Of a DNA stretch of 20,279 bases, positions 9,957-18,494 are shown piece after piece. The notes beneath the pieces are model-generated. The model saw only the letters and a list, made by a program, of their open reading frames with translations. It ran no database searches and was not told the DNA's origin. Origin of the DNA: Candolleomyces eurysporus (lineage: Eukaryota; Basidiomycota; Agaricomycetes; Agaricales; Psathyrellaceae); NCBI GenBank assembly GCA_027579435.1, contig JANBPK010001360.1:1-20279 (forward strand). The letters are read 5' to 3'. Positions within the stretch are counted from its first letter, which is position 1, and each line of letters begins with the position of its first letter. Position numbers and translations under genes: made by a program.

Positions 9957-10155
9957 CACTACATAGAGAGCATGGGCAGAAGAGACGAGCGAGCTATCTG
10001 CCTCAGAGAAGCAGCCGTACTCACCGCTGATGTTCTTGGTTGGGTCAGGTTAGTAGACGGTTCGCGATGACTGCACGATTACGCACCCCCGCGATCCTGA
10101 CATCTTTAAGGGCGTCGAGGGGTAACGCCGGTAAAGAGTCCTTCGAGGCTGACAT
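9957..10155 (-). pseudogene. 5' fragment of DUF6533 gene (exons 1-2 only)
   Basis: The first exon (10155-10087, starting MSASKDSLPALPLDAL) and the 10-nt second exon (10034-10025) of the gene at 5302-7006 are repeated here with their introns. The 3-residue difference near the start is an in-frame 9-nt indel. After the intron 2 acceptor (9960-9959) only two bases of exon 3 match. The sequence then changes and gives a stop within a few codons. It is therefore a promoter-plus-5'-exon fragment made by the tandem duplication. It may still be transcribed, but it cannot encode the membrane domain. Confidence 0.85.
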
Positions 10156-10981
10156 TTCGGATTCAGGACGGTGGAGGACTCGGACTGAGATTGGTGAAGG
10201 GGGCATCTGACAGTTAAGAATGCTGTCTTTAAACGACAGGTGCATAGGCCAATCCAACTTCTGTTTATCATGTGAATCATCTTCTCCAGTCAGGTCTATG
10301 CGATCCTGAATTTGTTTCCTAACGAGTGAAAACGATCGCCGCAGATCAAGTTTCGCTCCCTCTCGAAGTGATGATCACGTCATGTCGAAGGACTGTGATT
10401 GGGATAACTTTCGTATTCGAGAACCACATTGACAAAGATCGACGTCTGGCTTCCCTTGCGCACTAGTGAAAGAGAGAGAAGGCGAATAGCAACGACTTTT
10501 GACAGGTAAACTCCCCACCGAATTTAAAATCCACCATCCCGCTCATAACAGCCCCGTTGTCCTACCCTTGTTGACACAAGAGTGGTATGTACGGAGTCAG
10601 AGGTACCATCAAGCACACCACCCAGCATGCCATCAAATTCAGGGACAGGCGAGTGACAGGGATACCCATGAACTTAGATCAGCAGACACATCCTGTCTCC
10701 AGAATAGCGGACTTATCAGACTTTCAATCGACGATCCAATAGCCTCCCAACCAAGGGAGAACGTTGATAAGTCGGTGTTAGAGAGGTTTAGAGGTTTCCT
10801 CCTGTGCATTGCGACACCAGCGATGGACTGAACTGTTATGAAAGGCTAAAACATGAGAAACCACTCAAGGACGGTGGTCCAACGTTCGATTCTTGCGTCG
10901 CAATTATCAACTGTAATGAGTATAAAGGCCGAGCATCATTGGAATACAGATGGTGATATCACAACATACGAACGGGAAGCT
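10156..10981. other. Spacer between msrA copy 2 and the DUF6533 fragment
   Basis: This is the counterpart of 7007-8266, about 430 bp shorter. The largest loss corresponds to 7801-8152 in copy 1; the junction is near 10868, at the end of a shared GAGAAACCACTCA string. A 110-codon plus-strand frame at 10499-10831 has no intact equivalent in copy 1 and is probably not a gene. Confidence 0.5.
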
Positions 10982-11744
10982 CTACCAGTGTAGCCGGTGA
11001 GTCGGGCACTGGTATCCCGTAGGGTTCTTGAACAGGTACAGCTGGTGATAGTCCTCGGCGTCCCACCATTTCGAAGCTGGTAGAATCTCGGTAACGATCT
11101 TCTTTCCAATGGGATCGAAATGTTCCTTCTGGACTTCCTCTGTCACCCGCTTGGCGATAGTCTCCTGCTCTGGGGAGTGGTAGAAGATAGCTGAGCGATA
11201 TTCTACACGGATGCGAGAGTCAGAGGCATCCAAATCAAGGTAACTGGGAGGCAACGTACGGGTACCGGTATCAACTCCTTGTTGGTTCACCGTCGTAGGG
11301 TCGTGCGTCCTATAGAAGAACTCTGCCAAAGCATCCGCCTGATTAACAGAAAAATCACCGAGAGAGAGAGATGAACGTACCAACAAGCTCGTCATAGGTG
11401 ACCTTGGTTGGGTCAAACTCTATCCTCACAGCTTCAGCATGGTCGGTGGTCCCAGAGCAAACAGTTCGATAACCGGGCGATGCAGCGCTCTCCTTTCCAC
11501 CTGTATAGCCAACAGCCGTCTTCAGAATTCCCTTGTCCTCGGCAGGCGGGAAGTGTTTCAGGAAGATGTGTTCGACACCCCAGAAGCATCCAGAGGCAAA
11601 TGTGGCGACTTGAGGCTGAACGGAAGCTACATTCAACCACGTTTAGCCTGATATCCTAGCAGTTTGAGGGCACGAATCGCGCTCACAGGTTGGGTTTATT
11701 ACGGTAGCACTGAGAGATAGAAGAGATTTGAGGCGTTTAAGCAT
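10982..11744 (-). CDS. msrA: Peptide methionine-S-sulfoxide reductase MsrA, copy 2
   Basis: Tandem paralogue of the gene at 8267-9054 with the same reaction and exon plan: 11744-11687, 11626-11381, 11322-11260, 11202-10982 (588 nt, 195 aa); introns of 60, 58 and 57 nt. The active-site GCFWG, HDPTT, QYRSAIFY, AEDYHQ and the C-terminal Cys are all kept. By my hand count, exons 2-4 differ from copy 1 at 10 of 530 sites, 4 changing an amino acid (Q/R, R/Q, A/V, G/E) and 6 silent. Exon 1 lost 24 nt in frame, which removes eight residues including the internal Met25 of copy 1. The N-terminus ([18 protein letters not shown]) is more basic. The gene is intact and keeps its TATA box, but a 1.07-kb insertion sits about 140 bp upstream of the ATG. 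Confidence 0.92.
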
Positions 11745-11785
11745 AACAATTGTGAGTTGTGAGGGTGAAGGAGGAAGCTCAGCGC

Positions 11786-11793
11786 TTTATATA
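11786..11793 (-). promoter_or_regulatory. TATA box of msrA copy 2
   Basis: TATATAAA on the minus strand, 42 bp before the ATG at 11744 and conserved with copy 1. It lies between the gene and the insertion at 11885, so the core promoter is undisturbed. Confidence 0.6.
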
Positions 11794-11884
11794 GACGTCC
11801 AACGCGGTGTTTTGCAGGGAAAAGGGTTCCATTGCGGTGGACATCCAGCTTGATGATGAAACAAGCTCGACAGCCGGGCTTATA

Positions 11885-12950
11885 CAAGATATTTGGGCCG
11901 CCGCGTCGGCCTTGATCCTAATTCTTCCACGCAGTTCTGAATCCGAATGGTTTAGATAGTGGTGGTTTTGAGGTGAGGAAAAGACGCCTCCTCCGCCGGA
12001 GCGTCTGCTGCCTCGTCGATTTATCGAGCAGCGTTCACCACTGCATACTGTTCCCTTCGGTTCGCTAAGCACCGCTGGCAATTCAGCCGTGCCACGCCTT
12101 TCTCGTCACGACAAGCCTCTAGTGGCACTTCATGTCTCCCAATAGCGCACCACTGAAGCCCTGACAATGTGACGACCTGGAATGTGTGAGATGTGTGCGC
12201 TATTTGGAGCATACACTTACCTCTTCCAGCTGCTCTTCGCTTTCTCGCTGCTGTTTTTGCCATACTGGAATCTCTACACCGCTTGCATGATTTGAATAGG
12301 CTTGCATTCATGTTCTCTCGAGCTGAAACACGGGCTGCCTTCTGGAAATGGACGACTTTCTTGATTTTACTGCAGACGGAACACTTCTCGCGAGCGTACA
12401 ACGCGATCTCTGGATCGGATCGCTATCGAGAGTGCCTCTTAGCGATATAGAGTGGCAAAGAGAACATTTTCCACTAGGAGGGAGCCTTATACGGAGCCGT
12501 TGAGCCGGTTCAGCGGTTGGGATCGAGTTCCTTTGGCTTAGTGTCAATATGCAATCTGCATCAGGAAATTTCACGCTGGCAGCATGCGTCCGATCTCCAA
12601 GAGCAGGTCGGCTGCTCACCGACTGTCTAGGAACACGCCTCTTGGAATCTGGTGCAACNGGGGAGAAGTGCAAGGGCAGGCAGGACACCGACGCGTCCGA
12701 GTCGGTCGCGTTGCTGACTGCCTCACGCATAATCCTGTACTATGGACATTTTTTTCGCCCTTTTTTTTGTATAATCATGTACAATAGTGCTCCCTGAGTC
12801 TATAGACCGCGTTTTAAATGAATCCGTATCGATTACATCGAGCTATGGCGCCGATATGTTACCAGAACGCAGGGGTATTACGATTTGTCCTTGTTTGGCT
12901 CCGCCAAAAGTTTGCCCCCAACCCCCTTAGATTGCTCGCTTCGCTCGCAA
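11885..12950. mobile_element. 1.07-kb insertion in repeat copy 2, possible new mobile element
   Basis: Copy 1 reads GCGCTTATAAAGCGTCC without a break (about 9193-9209). In copy 2 the same site is split: GGGCTTATA ends at 11884 and ATAAAGCGTCC resumes at 12950. The site is therefore empty in copy 1 and filled in copy 2, with a 2- or 3-base duplication (TA or ATA). The insert starts CAAGATATTTGGG and ends with a GCTCGCTTCGCTCGC direct repeat. I see no terminal inverted repeat, no poly(A) tail and no Helitron end, so I cannot assign a class. It contains a Cys-rich gene on the minus strand. A precise loss from copy 1 between short ATA repeats is the alternative. Confidence 0.6.
12021..12730 (-). 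CDS. Cys-rich zinc-finger-like protein inside the insertion (model)
   Basis: A hand-spliced model: exons 12730-12475, 12409-12221, 12160-12021; introns of 65 and 60 nt; 585 nt, 194 aa. Residues 1-85 are low in motifs and contain the ambiguous base at 12659. Then come two paired-Cys modules: C95-x2-C98 (KCSVCSKIKK) with C127-x2-C130 (SCKRCRD), a basic linker KTAARKRRAAGR, and C153-x4-H158 (QWCAIGRHEVP) with C176-x2-C179 (NCQRC). Such spacing suggests two zinc-binding units, possibly nucleic-acid binding; no enzyme domain is present. The second intron is supported because it joins the two modules in frame with good GTAAGT/CAG sites. The first is weaker; the unspliced frame A gives another CSLC pair. 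I do not recognise a named family. Confidence 0.5.
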
Positions 12951-13545
12951 TAAAGCGTCCCCAGTCCCGTGGCTTGCCGAGTTACCGGAGCACAGCTTCA
13001 AGCCCTCAACGCTGCGCTTGAAGGCAACTGATTCAGAGGATCACATCGGATTACTCGTACGTCTAGAGGTTGGCGACTGCGGGCACTGCTTATGCTTATA
13101 TTTCTGCAGCGTCTGAGCTACAGCCCGTCAACGTGGTCTCACATGAAACTCGGGTTTGTTGAGCCCAGGCGAGGAATGGAGTATGACGCGCAGGTCTCTT
13201 CCACCAGTGATCTATGCAGTGAACAAAGAGGATTAGTTTTTTTTCTCCTCAAGTTCTCCGTTCCGCAACAGGGGAGCAGTGGGGTCAGAGACAAATTTCG
13301 ATAATTGAATTAAGAGACCACCAACTTCAACCTCCGTGGTCTTCAGTGGCATGGTGGAAAGCCTCATTTGAATTCTTTTAAACGCGCTGCGAATGGAGCT
13401 CCTGTGCCCCCGTTGGGTATTCTATAGTGAAGGGAGAAGCATGGGATGTTCTCACCTCCGGATCAGGCGTTAATAAGCCTGCTAAGTTTTAATTCGTTCC
13501 CGCTCGCTCTTCCTAGCACTTTCTGGTGCCGGAGCTCAAAATTCT
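12951..13545. other. Right end of repeat copy 2, non-coding
   Basis: This matches 9199-9956 of copy 1 with several indels. No conserved frame is found. The stretch ends beside the inverted DUF6533 pseudogene. Confidence 0.5.
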
Positions 13546-13639
13546 TTTAAATTCTATCACGTTGGTGTTCTCAGGTATTCAAGGGTAAAATTGACTCCCA
13601 TTTCAACCCGTGATGAATAAGTACTTCAGGAGCAGTCTT

Positions 13640-14741
13640 AAGTGGGGTCTCAAGAAAATCTGAAATTCATGATGAGCTACTCGCTTTCGAGGTCCCTTGA
13701 TCCGGAGGTAAGTCGCTCCCCTCAAATGTGAGCGGGCGATTCAATTTTAGTGAGTATTATTCATGGTAGAAGCTATACTAGACACTGAGGATTCGTTCGG
13801 GGCCATCCGCAGTTCGAATTCAGGGCGGTGCTTCGTCGTTTAATTCTTCTATAACTCAATCTCGATGAATCATTGAGTTTTAGCCTTTTCGCTCGCCCTT
13901 AGCTACCCTAGTATCGGTACGTCGGGCTTGTATTTTACTGATACAGTGAGACCTCCGTGTCTACATGATATTAGCTGTGAGCTGCAGGGGCGCCGTCGTT
14001 ATGGCTCACTCCCTACTTGGTGCCCAGAAACAATACATGTACTTCCTTGCCGGAGCGTAACTGGTAGGCTTATTTCTGCATCACCAGTGCACCTGGAGCT
14101 CCGCCAGTAGTAGTCTACCATTGATTATGCAGGTCTTTCTCACCGTGTTGATCTGCCTCACGAGCAACTTCATTTACTAGACAAAGAGTACGATCGTGGA
14201 TGGCCACTTGAGGGTAGTATTCAATATTGACCATTTATGTGTGCCCACTATTTCACCATCGTGTCACTCGTCGGCCTGTCTGCGGTGCGAAATTTCCACT
14301 CCCCGCTCTCTGTTGCCGCGGAAGCAGTGGCGCAGTGATGTTTAAGCAGCAGTACCGGTCNAAAAAACCGCCTCATGCGAGTGTTGATTTATAATGGTGC
14401 ACCCTACTACTTTGCAATCGCAATGAGTCGTCTACATAATCCTAAGGATTGATTCGAATGAACGCCGCTATGTTTAACTGTGGGACTCATCATTGCCCTG
14501 CTCAAAACCCCAGGATACGGCACAAAACACGTATGGTAACATCACCTTAAGTTCATCCTCCTTGCCTGGAAACCAATTCTATCCAATACACTACTCGTCA
14601 ACCCCAGTGAAAAATCGATCAGAGAGTTTCTGGCGGTAGGAGTCTCCGTCAGAGATTCTGGAAATCTGTCGGGAATGGCGAGCGATCGGCAGAAACCTCG
14701 AGAATTGTGCAAGCTTCAGATGAGCGAATCGATCATCCGAT
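13640..14741 (+). pseudogene. Degenerate DUF6533 paralogue, inverted
   Basis: Several segments, in the right order, match exons of the gene at 5302-7006 but on the plus strand. KWGLKKI (13640-13660) is followed at once by TGA. AHSLLGAQKQYMYFLAGA follows GAVVM-like sequence (13992-14057) and ends in TAA where the intact gene has Tyr. GAVMFKQQ (about 14329-14352) is then followed by RVLIYNGAPYYFAIAMS (14378-14428). GLIIALLKTPGYG (from 14483) has a further in-frame TAA, then WKPILSNTLLVN (14567-14602) and a tail to 14741. The frame slips by one base between 14338 and 14375, where the sequence has an N followed by six A, so part of the damage may be a base-calling fault. The stops are not explained that way. 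The first exons were not found. Confidence 0.78.
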
Positions 14742-15549
14742 GACCCAACGCGATAGTTCCCACGAGGCCCAGTGCTTTCAGAAAGACCGAAGCGCAACAC
14801 GCCAACTCTGCTCTAATTAAACTGCCTACGCAGCCGTCTTTGACCGGGACTTGCTACAAAAAGTCGATTCATCGACATGTCACCAGGAGAAGTGTGATTT
14901 GTCACGGTCACGAAAGGCGAGCACGCCGATTCCGTTCAGGTACACTCCTTTGCTCCTGCTCTCCCTCTCCCTCGCCCCTTTGGTTCTCCTCTTGGTCTCT
15001 CCCTTTGAACACCCTTCTCCTGAGCCCATGGTCACCACCTCGTGCATCCCTCTACTCTTCCAGTAGATCGCCTTTCTGGAACTTGATAAGTATCGCTTGC
15101 AATGCCAATGGAGGCCGCGCCGATGCAACAATGAACCCGCTGTGGGGTATCTTCCGTCTATAGTCTTATGTGAGTGTTTGATTCCCTCAGAGAGATTTTC
15201 TAAACTGCGCTTGCGAATTTCCAGCTCTCGGCGTCTCGGCTTCCAAATTACAGCTCTGTTTTTGCCTCCGGTCGCTCTCGCTCTCCTGCTTGGAACCCTA
15301 CTTTTGCCTCTTCAATTCGACTCTTCTCCTGCTCGCAGCCTTCCCCAACAACCAGCTTAACCAAGCGAAGTATGTAAGTCAGTTAAATCAATCTCAAACT
15401 CGTTCTCACTTTCACCTCAGGAATATCAAAGTACTCGCACTGTTTCGCAAGAAGAACTCTCTTGAAGCTTGATTCGGGTCCGCTGCTTCCAATGATCCTG
15501 CCGCCGCCAGGGCGAGTAATTGAAGTACGCATATGAATCTATCTGTCTC
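14742..15549. other. Non-coding region with pyrimidine-rich plus strand
   Basis: Short frames only. 14940-15060 and 15220-15360 are strongly CT-rich on the plus strand (runs of CTCC, CTCTC and CCTTT). The longest frames (up to 107 codons at 14840-15163, 87 at 15097-15360) reflect this skew rather than a domain. They could be a promoter, a 5' leader or part of a repeat element. Confidence 0.4.
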
Positions 15550-15975
15550 AAATCTGACGAGGTCCTGTAGCTCCTGTGACTCTCTGGAATGTCTGGCGAA
15601 GCCGGGCAGTCTCTGATGTCGCCTGATATCGTTCTGATATGTTCTTATGTGTAAAAAAATATGTATTTAGAGTAGAGAAATTGCACGATTGTTACCCCAG
15701 ACCACTTCCGATAGCCTCTCCCATCGTCTGAATAATTCCGATAGCATCTGACAGGTTCTGACCGATCCCGAAATTTTGAGGCCCTGCGAGAAATAATGAG
15801 ATTGCACCGTTTTGACAAATTGTCGCTCCAGGACCCACCAGGAATTTGGGGTTTCAGGGCAGTAATCTAGCTGGCCCTGCCAGAGCCTGTCAGAACTGGT
15901 CAGAAATTTGAGAATTTCTGGTGAGCTCTGGTGAGGGCTCGCAGTTCCGCTCAGGATCTGATCGGGTTCTGATCG
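15550..15975. repeat. TCTGA/TCAGA-rich repeat block
   Basis: Ten TCTGA or TCAGA pentamers lie at 15553, 15612, 15633, 15727, 15747, 15757, 15890, 15900, 15957 and 15968. About one would be expected by chance in this length. Interspersed short repeats of this sort resemble the subterminal transposase-binding repeats of some DNA transposons, but no terminal inverted repeat or transposase is visible. A 105-codon minus-strand frame (15667-15984) spans the block and is probably a by-product of the repeats. Confidence 0.45.
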
Positions 15976-15984
15976 ATTTTTCAC

Positions 15985-16276
15985 TGAGCGTCAACATTCG
16001 TAAAGTGGGGAGGACAAAGGGAGAAGGTGTCTAAATCCCGGGGTTCACCAAGAGCCCCGCACATTCAGTTTAACGCTGAAATCAAAGTCACTGAGAAAGT
16101 TTACCCACGACGGACACAGAGATGGCAAATAGTGGTAGGGTATAATTGTGCGGGAAGACTGGGACTACTGCAGAAGTGACTGAGTAGGTATTGTGATTCC
16201 AGTCGTCTAAATAAGATCGATGCTGCTAGCCTCCTCAGGCTCTTGTGTTTCTACAGAAACGAGGAGCGAAAAACAA
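15985..16276. other. Non-coding spacer before tRNA-Cys
   Basis: No gene or repeat seen except the tRNA terminator at its right end. Confidence 0.4.
16269..16273 (-). terminator. Pol III terminator of tRNA-Cys
   Basis: A run of five T on the minus strand begins four bases after the tRNA 3' end. Confidence 0.75.
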
Positions 16277-16348
16277 GTCCCCACCGTGGTTCGAACACGG
16301 GACCTCGCGATTTGCAATCGCACGCTCTAGCCACTGAGCTATGAAGAC
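16277..16348 (-). tRNA. tRNA-Cys (GCA)
   Basis: The 72-nt minus-strand sequence folds as a standard cloverleaf. The acceptor GTCTTCA pairs with TGGGGAC (two G-U pairs). The D arm is AGCTCAGTGGCTAGAGC. The anticodon loop TTGCAAA, with a TGCGA/TCGCG-type stem, carries anticodon GCA (plus positions 16313-16315). The T arm holds GTTCGAA within CCGTGTTCGAACCACGG. There is no intron and no encoded CCA, as expected for a nuclear tRNA. The internal A and B boxes are intact. Confidence 0.95.
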
Positions 16349-16792
16349 GTTCATGCGGCGTCTCGTCCCATCTGAACTCGAGGCGGTGATACTATTTTAA
16401 GGCCACACTGAGCCAATCAGCTCGAACCAGTCAAATCTTACCACAACATGAGTTTGGGAATCTTGGCGGCTCGCTACATCTTGTTCGTCTAACCCCAACA
16501 TTCTACATCGCCTCTTCCTACACTTCCCGGACGACCTGAATGAAACGGGGAAGCTATACTGCTGGCATCGTTGACAACTTGCTGTGAACCAATCCGATTC
16601 AAAACGACACGTTCAAGTCGGCCGCTTGGAAAATAGTTTGAAAATAGTAACATTTCATCCAGGATCTTCCGAGTCTTAGGATGATTGTTGGATCTTAAAG
16701 TGCGCGCTTTAGTCCCATTAACTGTCCATTATTCTGCTAAACAATTCTCCCCAAGCTACAAGCAGTCGCGCAATTTGTGCAAGTGACTGGCC
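16349..16792. other. Non-coding spacer upstream of tRNA-Cys
   Basis: No recognisable gene, repeat or long frame. Confidence 0.4.
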
Positions 16793-17278
16793 TTAAAACT
16801 CCATTGACAGGCCAAGCTGGAGTATTAGACGGAGAATCTCCATCATATCGACGACCATGGTTGATCTCGAGGAGGCCAAGGCTCTGTATAGCAACCTTAC
16901 GACTGCCGCCCGTTCTTGGCACCCCGTCTCCTCGATGAACGGAGCAATGATGGCGGTTTCAACATCACGCTGCATTGCGTCACTTCCTCGCTGCTAGTCC
17001 TGTAATCTAGCTCTGTAAAGGCTAGTTGAATTTCTCTCATTCATTCGTTGCCTCATAATCTCATTTATTGGCTCCATGACGACTACAGGCCCGCTATCCT
17101 TATCCCGACACGAAGATGTAGGTGTAAATCCGATGGGATTTTCTGCCTCAAAGAGTGCAGTATAACCGAGCATTCGTGATACACTTGGCTTCCTACATGT
17201 CGGAGTAAACCCCTCGCACCTGGATTCCTGGAGAAAAAACGTTGAAACCAGCACTAGCGATCCTCGCGCCTCCAGCAG
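16793..17278 (-). pseudogene. Unrecognised frame with one internal stop
   Basis: The minus-strand frame is open from 17278 to a single TAG (16996-16994) and then, in the same phase, to 16793: about 160 codons. The first ATG is at 17173. It contains two similar strings, EGFTPTCRKPS and IGFTPTSSCRDK, then a charged stretch (NEIMRQRMNERN). After the stop come RDVETAIIAPFIEETG and a Leu/Met-rich tail. I recognise no family. It could be a gene relic, an exon pair whose intron removes the stop, or chance. It lies divergent to the SOD gene. Confidence 0.3.
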
Positions 17279-17469
17279 TCATCCTGATTCTAACCAATCG
17301 GGGAATTGCTTTTAAGAAACGTGTTGATTCCGATAGTAATTTTAAGATACAGATCCGGCGCTGGTGGGGCTGTAGGCCTTCAGCGGGCCGTGGCAGTGAT
17401 GATGGCAGACTCCTCGTTTCAAGAACACGAGCCCGAACCGAGCTATTTCGATGGCGCTCCCGGTGGAGC

Positions 17470-17477
17470 TATATTAA
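17470..17477 (+). promoter_or_regulatory. Possible TATA box of the SOD gene
   Basis: TATATTAA lies 97 bp upstream of the ATG at 17567, followed by a C-rich stretch (CCCCCCACTTCCCCC), a common layout in fungal promoters. Confidence 0.4.
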
Positions 17478-17566
17478 GGCGTGAGGCAGATATTTAGCGA
17501 AACGATTTCCCCCCACTTCCCCCATCTTATCCTTATCACTGACCCTTTGAGCGTCGTACCGTCATA

Positions 17567-18494
17567 ATGCAATTTTCAACGTTCTTCACCCTCCTAGTGG
17601 CCTCAGTAGCCATTCCAGCTCATGCCACATTCTGGCCTGTACCCGTGGCGCCACCAGCCATTACGAAGGTCAGCTTTTATTAAACGCCCAAGTAAGCTTT
17701 CTCCTCAGACTTCCGCAGGCCGTTGTCGTCCTCCGAGGAACAGGGACCGCGAGCGGTGTTGTATACTTTGACCAAAAGGCAGGACGAGGGCCCGTCAAGA
17801 TCACTGGCAACCTCACAGGCTTGGACGCCAGTGCTCTTCGTGGATTCCATGTGCAGTATGTCCTGGTTTCCGGCTCCTCGTTAATGTTGATGAACTAACT
17901 TCGAATCCGAACTGGGAACCGAAATTAACAGTGCCGCTGGGGATACCACCAACGGATGTGCATCTGCGGGACCCCACTTCAACCCTTTCAACAAGACACA
18001 TGGTGCACCGACGAGCAAGACGCGACATGTCGGTGACCTCGGGAATGTTCAAACGGACGCTGAGGGTGTGGCACTGCTTGATTTCGAGGATAGCTTGATC
18101 TCGTTGAATGGGCCTACGAGTATTGTTGGGTGAGTACAGACGTCATGCATTGCCTTCCTTCCAGCCACCTTCCCATTCCGTCGCTCCTCATATGACTTCT
18201 CTCTTTTGGAATGGAACGGGCTGACGCTTCTTTCTTATAGACGCGCCGTTGTGCTCCATGCTGTAAGTCTTCTTTCGCCTCGATTGCGTTTTTGGAGCTG
18301 GAGCTAATCGCCATTCCTTTCCATTAACTCCAGGGCACCGATGATCTTGGCAAAGGCACCAATGCGGATACCTTGACCACTGGAAACGCCGGTGCTCGAG
18401 CTGCTTGCGGAGTTATTGGTGCGTCACTCTACTTCCCCCGCTTTCATCGTTGAACAGCAATATTGACTTTATCCTTTTAGCTATCGTTCAGTGA
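17567..18494 (+). CDS. Secreted Cu/Zn superoxide dismutase
   Basis: It converts superoxide to hydrogen peroxide and oxygen, probably outside the cell or in the secretory pathway. Six exons: 17567-17668, 17719-17855, 17932-18129, 18241-18262, 18334-18418, 18481-18494; introns of 50-111 nt; 558 nt, 185 aa. A signal peptide ([20 protein letters not shown]) ends near residue 20. Copper ligands are His78, His80, His95 and His152. Zinc ligands are His95 (bridging), His103, His112 and Asp115. The disulfide pair is Cys89 and Cys178; the active-site Arg is Arg175 in [12 protein letters not shown]. Two N-glycosylation sequons (N65-L-T, N100-K-T) fit secretion. The usual HEFGD after the copper His is HAAGD here. 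The last exon codes only four residues plus stop. It converges on the DUF4436 gene. Confidence 0.94.

Larger units (their letters stand above)
9957..13545. repeat. Tandem duplication, copy 2
   Basis: This is the head-to-tail repeat of 6809-9956. The left boundary is sharp: identity starts within two bases of the intron 2/exon 3 junction of the DUF6533 gene. The right boundary is soft, near 13540-13550, where the match to 9940-9956 fades. The copy is longer because of a 1.07-kb insertion (11885-12950), and it lacks about 350 bp present at 7801-8152. The non-coding parts carry many indels while the msrA exons stay aligned. Confidence 0.88.

Noticed and set aside
11885..12950. Helitron, LINE/SINE or LTR identity for the insertion
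   Set aside because: No TC...CTRR ends or 3' hairpin, no poly(A), no TG...CA ends with a 4-6 base duplication, and no element protein.
15667..15984. 105-codon minus-strand frame
   Set aside because: It is built across the TCTGA repeat block, has no domain and no splice context.
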